NCBI GenBank assembly: GCA_012514185.1
Contig: JAAZAT010000129.1
Span: 1 to 64,000 of the forward strand
Origin: Spirochaetales bacterium
Lineage (GTDB): Bacteria > Spirochaetota > Spirochaetia > Sphaerochaetales > Sphaerochaetaceae
Direction: 5' to 3'
Length of the DNA stretch: 64,000 nucleotides
The position numbers were made by a program, and so were the translations under genes. Below the pieces are notes generated by a model. That model saw only the letters and a program-made list of their open reading frames with translations, searched no databases and was not told the origin of the DNA. Below are positions 18,778-27,710 of this stretch, piece after piece (the first letter of the stretch is position 1; every line of letters starts with the position of its first letter).

Positions 18778-20255
18778 AGTCTCTTCTCCTCTTCCAGACG
18801 CAAGGCTGCTTGTACTTCTGCTACTTCGTCCCAGCTGATTTTTGCATCCATCCGTTCGATGGTCTTTTCATGACCCTTTCCTAAGAAGAGAAGGGTGTCG
18901 CCGCACTGAGCAATCGAGATTGCCTTTCGGATAGCCTCCCGACGACTCTCAATCTCCCACACCTTGCAGGCAGGATTGTTCATGTGGAAACGGAGGTCGG
19001 AGAAAATCGCCTGATTGCCTTCCCTGCGGGGGTCTTCCTCGGTAAGGATGATGGTCGAGCAGTACTTGTTCGCAATCCTGCCCATCGGCGATCGCTTTGA
19101 GGCGTCCCTTTCCCCTGCACAGCCAAAGACGGCGATGAGGTCTCCTCCCTCGCTCGTCCGCTTTGCAAAGAAGAAAATTCCTTCGTAGGCATCGGCGGTA
19201 TGGGCGAAGTCGATGATGACACGCAAGCCCAGGGAGTTCTCGATCAGATGCATCCGGCCCTTGACCGGCTGAAGGGTTTTGATCAGGGGAAGCAGCGTCT
19301 CTTCCTTGATACCGGTCAGGTGGCTTGCACAAAAAATTGCCAACAGTGCATTGGTGGCTAGGCTTGGCAAGAGCAACGGCGTCTGGATTCGTTGGCCTAA
19401 AATGTCGACCACAACGCCCTGATACCCCATGAACTCGATGCGAAGGGGCACATCCTTGCCCAGGATGAGTGCTTTGCTGGTGCTCTTCAAGGCAGTGGTG
19501 AAGTATTCCAGTTTGGCATTGTCGGTGCTCGATACGAACAAGCCTCCATCCTTGAGTGAACGGACCAGATTTACCTTCGCCTGGGTGTACTCCTCAAGAC
19601 TGTGGTGGAACTCCAGATGCTCACTGGTTACTTTGGTAACGATGGCAGCATCGAATTCAATGCCCGCCAATCGGTCGTAAGTGCTGCTCAAGGCATGACT
19701 GGTGCATTCCAATACAACTTTTTCAACCTTGTTTTCAACACAACGATGCAAAAAGGCGTGCAACTGGTCGGGCTCGGGCGTGCTTTGCCGATAGGGAGAG
19801 TCGACCTTGGTCGACCCATCGTCAATGCTTACGGTAGTAAGCAAACCGGCTTTCACGCCGTTCTTTTGCAACAGCTGGTAGAGGTAGTCGCAGGTGGTGC
19901 TCTTTCCGTCGGTGCCGCTCACCCCGATGATTCCCAGCTTGTCCTGAGGTCGGTCATAGAAGGCGGAACACATGCACGCAAAGGCAGTATGGGGCTTCTT
20001 GACTTGATGCCAACTGATGTGGGCGGGAATCGGCAGTTTGGAAAGGTCTTGATCACTGATGATGCACACAGCCCCATGTTCAATCGCTTCTTGGATATAG
20101 AGAATCCCATCGGTTCTCAGCCCGTGAAAGGCGAAAAATACTGAGTTGGGTTTGCATTGCTTCGAGTGCTGGCTTATCGTTTGAATGAGTATGGAATCGT
20201 CTTGCATCGCATCCTCGATGCCTATCGACTGTAAAAGTACTGCTAGGGTTTTCAT
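18774..20255 (-). CDS. murE: UDP-N-acetylmuramoyl-tripeptide synthetase (MurE-type Mur ligase)
   Basis: GVSGTDGKSTTCDYLYQLL, ECTSHALSSTYDRLAGIEFDAAIVTKVTSEHLEFH, VIIDFAHTADAY, EEDPRREG; start ATG 20255. Confidence 0.88.
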   Translation of the reverse strand: MKTLAVLLQSIGIEDAMQDDSILIQTISQHSKQCKPNSVFFAFHGLRTDGILYIQEAIEHGAVCIISDQDLSKLPIPAHISWHQVKKPHTAFACMCSAFYDRPQDKLGIIGVSGTDGKSTTCDYLYQLLQKNGVKAGLLTTVSIDDGSTKVDSPYRQSTPEPDQLHAFLHRCVENKVEKVVLECTSHALSSTYDRLAGIEFDAAIVTKVTSEHLEFHHSLEEYTQAKVNLVRSLKDGGLFVSSTDNAKLEYFTTALKSTSKALILGKDVPLRIEFMGYQGVVVDILGQRIQTPLLLPSLATNALLAIFCASHLTGIKEETLLPLIKTLQPVKGRMHLIENSLGLRVIIDFAHTADAYEGIFFFAKRTSEGGDLIAVFGCAGERDASKRSPMGRIANKYCSTIILTEEDPRREGNQAIFSDLRFHMNNPACKVWEIESRREAIRKAISIAQCGDTLLFLGKGHEKTIERMDAKISWDEVAEVQAALRLEEEKRL

Positions 20256-20348
20256 GATTGTATGGTACTTCACATTCAGAAGGTTTGCAAACAACTGGTG
20301 GCGTGTTGGTTCATTTTTTGCTATGCTTGGCTTCAGTGAGGTATGACG

Positions 20349-21425
20349 ATGTCCAAAAAGGTGATGCTGATCCTGCTTGTCTCGGTTCTATGCATGAGAA
20401 ACGCGTTTTCGCTCCCTTTGGACTTGGCTTCCGGTTCTGCCTGGGGCATGGCTGACGCCGGGCTATCCCTTGACTATGAAAGCGATTCCTTTTTGGCAAA
20501 CCCGGCCTTGCTTGGTGTGGAGAAGGACAAGGATACTTCATTTTTAGCATCCGCCCGTTTCCAGGATGCGTTGGATGCTTCGAATTATACGCTCTCTCCG
20601 TTTGCTGCACGATTGGAAGAGCCTGCAGCCGATTGGGCGATTTCCTTTATTTCCGGAAGCCTTGCCTTCTCGATCCAGAATAGAAACACCCTGGAGAATC
20701 GCCACCAGTTTTCCAATGCCTCCGAATATTCAGGAAAACGAACCACGTTGTTTCAGTTCGATTGGGCCACCTCGCGTTCAGTTTTCTCGTTCGGTGTAAC
20801 CGCACGTGCTACGGCCGTCAGTGAACGGAGCTTGGTAAAAATCCAAGACGATCGGATTTTGCTCGATTACTTTGTCGAGACCACCGTCGGTCGCTATGAA
20901 GCGGTGGACGATCTGTCCAGCGTAACCTTCGGCGTCGGGATCCTGTTGGATTATCGATGGTTCAAGATGGGAGTGGTCAGCGATCAGCTTGCCTACGGCA
21001 GTGCAGAGCAATCGTTGGTGGTCAGTGCGGATTCTTTGCTGAAGACCCTCGATTGGGGTTTCTCTTTCAGCTCGGAGACCTATGATGATGCCAACCAATT
21101 GCATCTGTTGAAATTCCAGGGGGCGTTGGACTTTGTAAATCTCGGCTCCGATACCGACAGGGAGCTGAAAGTAGGAGTTTCGGCTAAGTTGCAGTTGCTT
21201 CCTACCTGGTCGGTCAGCCTGCAATTGGGCTATCGCGAGTACAAGCCGCAGAGCACCGACCTTTTGAAATTCTCCCTTGCCCGAGGGAGGCAGACCCTTG
21301 CGTTGAACGCCCAATTCGATACATTCAAGGCAACCCTGGCCTGTGGTTGGCCCACTGCATGGTACTCCGATACGGCCACAAGCCAGCAAGCGGTTTTTTT
21401 GGTCGGCGCAGCCTTGATTCTCTAA
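20349..21425 (+). CDS. Putative outer-membrane beta-barrel protein (FadL/PorV-like class suspected)
   Basis: Signal peptide MSKKVMLILLVSVLCMRNAFS; GSAWGMADAGLSLDYESDSFLANPALLG resembles the 'NPA' motif region of OmpP1/FadL/PorV-type barrels; alternating beta-strand pattern. Confidence 0.55.
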   Translation: MSKKVMLILLVSVLCMRNAFSLPLDLASGSAWGMADAGLSLDYESDSFLANPALLGVEKDKDTSFLASARFQDALDASNYTLSPFAARLEEPAADWAISFISGSLAFSIQNRNTLENRHQFSNASEYSGKRTTLFQFDWATSRSVFSFGVTARATAVSERSLVKIQDDRILLDYFVETTVGRYEAVDDLSSVTFGVGILLDYRWFKMGVVSDQLAYGSAEQSLVVSADSLLKTLDWGFSFSSETYDDANQLHLLKFQGALDFVNLGSDTDRELKVGVSAKLQLLPTWSVSLQLGYREYKPQSTDLLKFSLARGRQTLALNAQFDTFKATLACGWPTAWYSDTATSQQAVFLVGAALIL

Positions 21426-21437
21426 ATTGACTCTACT

Positions 21438-21466
21438 TGACACACACGTTTGCCCACTATATAGTC
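21438..21466 (+). promoter_or_regulatory. Sigma70-type promoter TTGACA-N17-TATAGT
   Basis: TTGACA 21438-21443, 17-nt spacer, TATAGT 21461-21466. Confidence 0.75.
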
Positions 21467-21485
21467 AAACGGTAGAACGTTTGAA
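21466..21485. promoter_or_regulatory. Inverted repeat TCAAACG-gtagaa-CGTTTGA at the predicted transcription start
   Basis: Perfect 7-bp arms with 6-nt spacer immediately after the -10. Confidence 0.5.
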
Positions 21486-21504
21486 CCTGTAAGGAGTAGA
21501 GTAT

Positions 21505-21681
21505 ATGTCCAAAGCACATAGAGGCAGTGGGATCAGGAGCGAAGTGAACCATGGACGTGGTCAGTGCCCCGTTTGCAAGAGAACCGAAGTCAAGGTTATG
21601 TATGAAGTGACCATCGACGGTCAGAAAGCCAAGGTCTGCAAGCCTTGCAATGCCCACATCAAGGCAACTGCATCCAACTAA
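21505..21681 (+). CDS. Small zinc-ribbon protein, 58 aa (CPVC...CKPC)
   Basis: Translated by eye: MSKAHRGSGIRSEVNHGRGQCPVCKRTEVKVMYEVTIDGQKAKVCKPCNAHIKATASN*. SD AAGGAG upstream; strong promoter and downstream terminator. Absent from the supplied ORF track (apparently below its length cutoff). Confidence 0.85.
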   Translation: MSKAHRGSGIRSEVNHGRGQCPVCKRTEVKVMYEVTIDGQKAKVCKPCNAHIKATASN

Positions 21682-21701
21682 GAGCATAGTTGTTGGAACC
21701 G

Positions 21702-21730
21702 AGACTGTCCTGTGTGGCAGTCTTTTTTTT
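21702..21730 (+). terminator. Rho-independent terminator after the 58-aa zinc-ribbon gene
   Basis: AGACTG-N10-CAGTCT followed by a T8 tract. Confidence 0.7.
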
Positions 21731-21750
21731 CGTTTGAAGAGGGAGTTGGA

Positions 21751-23211
21751 ATGGACCTGCAGTCACAGCATTGCTATCTGGTAGGAATGAAGGGTTCTGG
21801 CATGGCCAGCCTGGCCGTCCTGCTTGCGCGGATGGGCTGCCAAGTACGTGGATGCGACCGCGACGAAGTGTTCTTCACCGATGCCTTGCTGAAGCAGGAG
21901 GGCCTGGTTTGTGATCTCGGCTTTTCAGATGATCTGCTGACCGACGACATCTCCTTGGTCATTTACAGCAGTGCTTATCCCCTGCAAACACCAATTCTCC
22001 AAGCTGCCGCCCGGCGGGAACTCGCACTCTACTCCTACCCGGCTTTCATCGCCTATCTTACCAGGCGCCAGGACAGCTATGCCGTAGCAGGCACCCATGG
22101 GAAGAGTACGACCTGTTCGGTGGCTTCCCATCTGTTGCGTGAAGCCTCAGACTCTGCGTTTCCATTCTATGCCGTCTACGGTTCATCCCAAGCTGGACAG
22201 GAGCACTATCCCTATTACGGTGGAGCGTGCGCGCTTTTCGAGGCCTGCGAGTACCAAGACCATTTTCTTTCCTACGATCTGCGCTCGGTGTTGATAACCT
22301 CCATTGAATTCGACCATCCTGACTACTTTCACTCGTTGAAGGAAGTCAAGCGTAGTTTCGAGGCATTGGTCGATAGGCTCAAAGGAGGGGGAATCTTCAT
22401 CTACTGTGCAGATGATGAGGGAGCTTGCGAGCTTGCGGCGTATGCCGCTGTCCATCGGCCTGACCTGACTATCCTTTCATACGGTTTCTCTGCAAAGCCG
22501 CCGTTCAGGATCCTGCAAAACGGTCCTGACAGCTATACGCTTGCAGTGTTGCCCCAAAACCCCTTCACCGTCCAAGCAAAAGCGAGGGCCCTGGTGTGCG
22601 ATCACATTGGTGCACTGGTGCTTTCGCTTGCCATGTTGCTCGACCGTCCCAAGCCCAGGCTCTACATTCAGGACCAGAGCCTCATCACCGACGAGATACT
22701 GCCGACTTTGGTATCCAACCTTTCTCATCATTTAGGCTCCTACACGGCGTGTACCGGTAGAACCGAAGTGCTGTTGCAACAGGATGGAGTGGTCTACATC
22801 GACGATTACGCCCATCACCCTTCGGAAATCCGTACAAGCTTGGAAGAACTTGGCCAACGATATCCCCGTTGCAAGATCCTGGTGATCTTCTGCCCCCACA
22901 CTGCGAGCCGGACACGTGCTTTCTTCGAGGATTTTGCACGAGAGCTGTCCAAGTGCGATGCGCTTATCGTACAAGCCACCTATGCATCGGCAAGAGGGGA
23001 CGGCCCCTCGGGCCCCGACCCTGCAGAGGAGCTTGTGCGGCAGGTCTCGAGCCTGTCTCGAACGCCATGCGTCTTTGCCCAAGAAGAGGGGGTTGCGCTT
23101 GCCCTGGCCTCCCTCTGGTTGCAAGAGCGATGGTTGTGTATTACGATGGGTGCGGGCAACAACCGCAGCCTTTGCGAGCGTATTGCGCACCAGAGAAGGA
23201 GTCTTTCATGA
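21751..23211 (+). CDS. murC: UDP-N-acetylmuramate--L-alanine ligase (MurC family)
   Basis: YLVGMKGSGMASLAVLLARMG, VAGTHGKSTTCSVASHLL, VYIDDYAHHPSEIRTSL. Confidence 0.9.
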   Translation: MDLQSQHCYLVGMKGSGMASLAVLLARMGCQVRGCDRDEVFFTDALLKQEGLVCDLGFSDDLLTDDISLVIYSSAYPLQTPILQAAARRELALYSYPAFIAYLTRRQDSYAVAGTHGKSTTCSVASHLLREASDSAFPFYAVYGSSQAGQEHYPYYGGACALFEACEYQDHFLSYDLRSVLITSIEFDHPDYFHSLKEVKRSFEALVDRLKGGGIFIYCADDEGACELAAYAAVHRPDLTILSYGFSAKPPFRILQNGPDSYTLAVLPQNPFTVQAKARALVCDHIGALVLSLAMLLDRPKPRLYIQDQSLITDEILPTLVSNLSHHLGSYTACTGRTEVLLQQDGVVYIDDYAHHPSEIRTSLEELGQRYPRCKILVIFCPHTASRTRAFFEDFARELSKCDALIVQATYASARGDGPSGPDPAEELVRQVSSLSRTPCVFAQEEGVALALASLWLQERWLCITMGAGNNRSLCERIAHQRRSLS

Positions 23212-24077
23212 AGAGCATGACCGGGTACGGGTACAGCGAATCCGTAGGCGAGCAATTCCAGCTTGCCGTTGAGTTGAAGTCGTACAATAATCGCTATTTG
23301 GATATCAATCACAATATTCCCTATATGCTGGCCCCCTATGAGATGGAGATTGACAAAGCCATTGCACAGGTTGCAAGTCGTGGCCATGTAGAGGTCAATA
23401 TCCGGGTCAAGAATTTGGCCAGTGATGTCGAGTTGTATGTAGATGCTGAAGCAGTAAAGAATTATACACAAGCCTTTGCTACAATTGCCGCACTCTCCGG
23501 CAAGGCCCTGAAGCCACAGCTCTCTGATTACCTGGGCAGCGAGGGTGTGTTGGTAAGTCTGAAAGGCAATGACAGTGAACGCTATCGCCATGTTCTCTTT
23601 GAGACATTGGAAGCGGCTTTGGTACAGTTTTCTGAGAGCAAGACGCGGGAGGGTGAATCCACCAAGCGGGACTTGGTCCGCTTGGGAAGTATCGTCGCCG
23701 AGGGTTTGGATGTGGTCAAGAGCCATGCCAATGCCTTGGAGCAGATGGTGAAGGACACCTTGCTCTCTCGTTTCAACGAGATGCTCGGTGACCAGAACTA
23801 TGATGAGAACAGGATTTTGCAGGAAGTGGCGGTCATGCTCGTCAAATACTCCGTGCATGAGGAGATCAAGCGCCTGGGAGTGCACCTGAAGGAGTATTTC
23901 TCCCTCCTGGAAAAAGATGAGCCGACCGGCAAGCGCCTTGACTTTCTCTGTCAGGAGATGAATCGGGAGATTAATACCATCGGCAGCAAGAGCCAGATGG
24001 TCGAGCTGAACATCCAAGTGGTCAAGATGAAGGACGGCTTGGAGAATATTCGCGAACAAATTCGAAACATCGAGTAA
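23208..24077 (+). CDS. yicC: YicC/YloC family protein
   Basis: MKSMTGYGYSE start, C-terminal GKRLDFLCQEMNREINTIGSKS; ATGA overlap with murC. Confidence 0.95.
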   Translation: MKSMTGYGYSESVGEQFQLAVELKSYNNRYLDINHNIPYMLAPYEMEIDKAIAQVASRGHVEVNIRVKNLASDVELYVDAEAVKNYTQAFATIAALSGKALKPQLSDYLGSEGVLVSLKGNDSERYRHVLFETLEAALVQFSESKTREGESTKRDLVRLGSIVAEGLDVVKSHANALEQMVKDTLLSRFNEMLGDQNYDENRILQEVAVMLVKYSVHEEIKRLGVHLKEYFSLLEKDEPTGKRLDFLCQEMNREINTIGSKSQMVELNIQVVKMKDGLENIREQIRNIE

Positions 24078-24088
24078 CGGGGGATTGC

Positions 24089-24613
24089 GTGCGTATTGCT
24101 ATTAGTGGAAAGAGCGGTTGTGGGAATACCACGGTCTCTCAGTTGGTTGCAGATGAGCTTGGGTATCCCATGATAAATTTCACCTTCCGCACCCTCAGCG
24201 AAGAGAAGGGCATTGAATTCTGGACATTCTGCAAAATGGCGGAGGAGAGTGATGAGTTCGACCTTGAGGTGGACCGAAGGCAGGTGGAAATGGCCCTCTC
24301 CCAGCCGGATTGCGTACTGGGCAGCCGCCTTGCAATTTGGATGCTCAAGCAGGCCGATTTGAAGGTGTATCTTACTGCAAGCTCGCTTGAGCGTGCCCGG
24401 AGGATCATGCAACGCGAAGGGGGGACGCTGGAAGAACGTCTTGAGCAGACCCGACGCCGGGATGCGAACGACAGCGCACGGTACAAACGATTATACAACA
24501 TCGACAACAGCGATACCTCGGTTGCGGACCTGGTCATCGATACGTCCGAGTTGGGGCCGCAGGAAGTTGCTCAACTCATTATCAAGGAGGCAAAGGCACG
24601 TGAAATACGCTAA
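24089..24613 (+). CDS. Cytidylate kinase-like (archaeal-type CMP kinase family) nucleotide kinase
   Basis: MRIAISGKSGCGNTTVSQLVADELG, VDRRQVEMA, SRLAIWMLKQADLKVYLTAS, RYKRLYNID; GTG start. Confidence 0.8.
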   Translation: MRIAISGKSGCGNTTVSQLVADELGYPMINFTFRTLSEEKGIEFWTFCKMAEESDEFDLEVDRRQVEMALSQPDCVLGSRLAIWMLKQADLKVYLTASSLERARRIMQREGGTLEERLEQTRRRDANDSARYKRLYNIDNSDTSVADLVIDTSELGPQEVAQLIIKEAKAREIR

Positions 24614-25067
24614 GCCGATGCTTGCCATCATCCTCCTACTCTCATGTTTCACCTTGGCGGCAAGACCGTATGCAGGCCTTTCCCAATCGTTGATGTCTAC
24701 GGGCTTGGAAGTGGGAATGCTCAGCAGGACCTTCGAGCAGAACCTTGCCCTCAGTCTGCCCACGGTTGCACCCTCGCTTGAGACTGTGGGGATCGAGACC
24801 ACCATGCTGTACCGGCTGCCTCATCTTTCCCCGGTGATGGCGGGCATGGGCTTGAAGGCCCGCCTGGGTTGGGAGCAAGGGGAGGGGTATGAGCTGGGAG
24901 TGGGGTTTGCCCTTTCGCTCTCCTATGAGTTTCTCTTCTCACGGGGCATTGTGTTTGTCGAGGGCTCATACCTGCCTTGGATAACCGCTCAAGGAGCGAC
25001 AGTCGATGCGTCTGTACAGGACATGGTCAGGCAGTTCATCCGCTTCGGCTACCGCCACGTTTTCTGA
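24600..25067 (+). CDS. Hypothetical secreted/outer-membrane protein (~155 aa)
   Basis: Signal-peptide-like MLAIILLLSCFTLAA; overlaps the end of the kinase gene; GTG 24600 or ATG 24618 start. Confidence 0.5.
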   Translation: MKYAKPMLAIILLLSCFTLAARPYAGLSQSLMSTGLEVGMLSRTFEQNLALSLPTVAPSLETVGIETTMLYRLPHLSPVMAGMGLKARLGWEQGEGYELGVGFALSLSYEFLFSRGIVFVEGSYLPWITAQGATVDASVQDMVRQFIRFGYRHVF

Positions 25068-25146
25068 GGTCTGTACATTTCTTGCGTAAATCTCTATAAT
25101 AAAAGAGTTGTATCATTACCGTCTTTTAGGGACAAGGAGTTGAACG

Positions 25147-25350
25147 GTGAGCATTCCATTGAACAGCCTTATTGATTATGAGGGCAATATCTACCAGATT
25201 ACTTGCGTGGCGATCAAAGAGGCGAATATCCTGAGCAATCCCGGATGCGGCGGAAAAGAAATTGAGGAGAACAATGGCAAGATTGTCAGTGAAGTCCTCA
25301 CGAGAGCTCTGAAAGGTGAAATCCATTTCGAAACACCCGACGAAGAGTAA
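25147..25350 (+). CDS. Probable RNA polymerase omega subunit (RpoZ-like), 67 aa
   Basis: MSIPLNSLIDYEGNIYQITCVAIKEANILSN...ENNGKIVSEVLTRALKGEIHF resembles omega ('Y.LT..AIKRA...', 'K.V..AL.E...G.I'); position downstream of yicC + NMP kinase mirrors yicC-gmk-rpoZ in other bacteria. Confidence 0.6.
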   Translation: MSIPLNSLIDYEGNIYQITCVAIKEANILSNPGCGGKEIEENNGKIVSEVLTRALKGEIHFETPDEE

Positions 25351-26275
25351 CGCATTCGAACACAGTATTTTCATCTTCGGCCCTACCGGGGTCGGAAAGA
25401 CAGAACTTCTGCTGGATCTCGATCCGCAGAGGTTTTCTGTTATCAACGCCGACTCGATCCAAGTCTATCGCTACCTCGATGTAGGCTCTGCAAAGGCTTC
25501 AGCGGCAGTTCGCTTGGCAATTGAGCACCATCTGATCGACATCCGGGATCCCTGGGAACAGTTTTCGGTAGGCAATTTCATCGAGGAAGCCGACAAAGCC
25601 TGTCTTTTGATTCACGAGCAAGGAAAAATTCCGGTGATCAGCGGGGGAACGGCATATTATTTCAAGCATTTTCTCTATGGGCTCAGCGAAGCCCCTCCCA
25701 GCGATGAAGCCATACGTGAGTCGATCTCCCGGCGGATTGAAACCGAAGGCAGGCAGTGGGCTTTCGACTACCTGCAGCGAGTCGATCCGGTGAGCGCCGG
25801 ACGCATCCACCCCAGCGACATGTATCGTGTCAGCCGGGCCCTGGAGGTCTGGGAGACCTGCAACAGGCCCTTGAGCAGCTTTTCACTCCCATCCGAGCCG
25901 AGACGCGGCATGCATCCCTTGGTCATAGGACTGCAGCGCCAAAGTGAGGTGTTGCGGCGTAGGCTGGCAGCCCGGGTGCAGGCAATGTTTGAAGAGGGGC
26001 TGGTGGACGAGATCCGAAGCCTTCTGAGGATGGGAGCCCAGTCCTGGTGGCCGGGCCTGCAGGGCATAGGGTACCGTGAGTTTTTCCAAGCCATGGAACA
26101 CGGAGAGTGGTCGCATTCCATCATAGCCGACCAGATTGAACGAAACAGCCGCTTCTATGCGAAGCGGCAGATGACGTTTTTCAAGAGTTTTGCCGATGCC
26201 AAGTGGTTTGACCCAGAGGACAAAGCCACCATTCTCAACGAGATTGAGAAATACCTTGAGGCCTCGGGTAGGTAG
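25316..26275 (+). CDS. miaA: tRNA dimethylallyltransferase
   Basis: IFGPTGVGKTELLLDL, VINADSIQVYRYLDVGSAK, ISGGTAYYFKHFLYG, GIGYREF, YAKRQMTFFK. Confidence 0.93.
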   Translation: MKSISKHPTKSNAFEHSIFIFGPTGVGKTELLLDLDPQRFSVINADSIQVYRYLDVGSAKASAAVRLAIEHHLIDIRDPWEQFSVGNFIEEADKACLLIHEQGKIPVISGGTAYYFKHFLYGLSEAPPSDEAIRESISRRIETEGRQWAFDYLQRVDPVSAGRIHPSDMYRVSRALEVWETCNRPLSSFSLPSEPRRGMHPLVIGLQRQSEVLRRRLAARVQAMFEEGLVDEIRSLLRMGAQSWWPGLQGIGYREFFQAMEHGEWSHSIIADQIERNSRFYAKRQMTFFKSFADAKWFDPEDKATILNEIEKYLEASGR

Positions 26276-27710
26276 GAACCACCATTTTCTGCAGCAACTG
26301 AACCCCAACCGAGCTGATACCGGTGATCTCATACCAACCGCGCTTGCCCATCTCAACGGTGAATTGTTGTTCCAGATGGTAGGTGTAAATCGGCACTCCC
26401 GTTGCCGGCATCTCGGCGTTCGCACTCTCTTGTTCATACGAGTACGGGGTATACAGCACCCCTGAAGCAAGATAGGTGTCCCCCCCCAGCGGTTTGACGA
26501 CAAGGTCGGCGACCCCATAGAGGAAGGTGCCCTCAAGGAGTGCAGGCTTGCCGTCTTCAATCCATTGATTCGGATCGATTTGGGTGTTTATTCCCTCGTA
26601 CGCCTGCCTGGTCTGGCGGGTGACAAAGAGGTTGGTCACCTCCATGCTTGCAGGATTTTTTGTTTTCTTGGCAAGCGAGGCTTCCATTTTCTGCAGGTCC
26701 AAGGCATTCTGGCCGGCATAAAACTCCTCGATCACGGTAATCGGCGGCATTCCTGCTGTGTACGGGGGAGCGAGGGCTGTGCGGATGCGGCTGGTGGTGA
26801 AGTATGCCAGGGTGAAGACGCTCACTGCGACGGTGATGACGATCCATCCCTTCTTTCTCCAGAAAACCTTCCGTTTGGCCCGTTTTTCTTGAGCTTGTAA
26901 AAAAGAGGTACATTCGCTCACCTCATAGAGCGACTCCCGTTTCAGGGGCTCCTTGCGTACGCTCAGGTTCCACACAAGGCTCTCGGTCTGCTCAAGGAAG
27001 TAGGAAAGGGCTTTTTGGCTCTCCTTGTTCCCGCTGATATCCCGCATCTTGGTCAGGCTCAAGCTCAAGGTCTTGTCGATGAATGCAGTGGTCGCCTTAT
27101 CCAGATCGATAGGACAGAGGCTGAGGGGAACTGCCCTGAATGCATCTTCGCGGGTGTTCTTGTCTGCAAAGGGAGGGAATCCCGCTGCGGCAAAATAGAG
27201 GAAGGATGTCAGTTGGTCGATCAGGGAGAACGGAGCGTGAAGACCGTGATGAACCCATGCTCCTATGTGGAAGAACCGTGTCTGCTCGTCTGCACAGGAT
27301 GCAAAAAGGTCTGCAACATCCTGGGGGAGGATGAGGATGCTTCCATCCTCGACACCCCAGATTCTCCACAGTGGAAGGATGCCGCTGCTCAAGTCCAGGA
27401 AGGAAGAGGGTAGAAGCATCAATGCTTTTGCCAGGCTTTGCACCAGGGCCAGCGCCTGGTCGCGTTTTGTGCTGGCTATATGCTCGAAGGCGAAGATGTC
27501 CAATGGATTGAAGTAGAGGCAGCGCTTACCATCGACGACGGTCAAACCCTCCCAAAACCAGCTTCTCATGCTGCCGTCCCTGTACAGATACCCTTGTGCT
27601 TTCTCGCCCTGCAAAAGATAGGTGGGCAGCTCCATGCTCTGAGGGCCGATGACAATCAGGCGCTTGGGTTTTCCATCAATTACATGTTCAAAGGTTTCAT
27701 TGGTTCGCAT
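26235..27710 (-). CDS. Uncharacterised single-pass membrane protein (491 aa)
   Basis: Cytoplasmic ~285-aa N-domain, basic stop KRAKRKVFWRKKGW then TM IVITVAVSVFTLAYFTT, then an extracytoplasmic domain. Confidence 0.7.
   Translation of the reverse strand: MRTNETFEHVIDGKPKRLIVIGPQSMELPTYLLQGEKAQGYLYRDGSMRSWFWEGLTVVDGKRCLYFNPLDIFAFEHIASTKRDQALALVQSLAKALMLLPSSFLDLSSGILPLWRIWGVEDGSILILPQDVADLFASCADEQTRFFHIGAWVHHGLHAPFSLIDQLTSFLYFAAAGFPPFADKNTREDAFRAVPLSLCPIDLDKATTAFIDKTLSLSLTKMRDISGNKESQKALSYFLEQTESLVWNLSVRKEPLKRESLYEVSECTSFLQAQEKRAKRKVFWRKKGWIVITVAVSVFTLAYFTTSRIRTALAPPYTAGMPPITVIEEFYAGQNALDLQKMEASLAKKTKNPASMEVTNLFVTRQTRQAYEGINTQIDPNQWIEDGKPALLEGTFLYGVADLVVKPLGGDTYLASGVLYTPYSYEQESANAEMPATGVPIYTYHLEQQFTVEMGKRGWYEITGISSVGVQLLQKMVVPTYPRPQGISQSR

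Noticed and set aside
22980-24059. 359-aa minus-strand ORF
   Set aside because: Antisense to murC/yicC.
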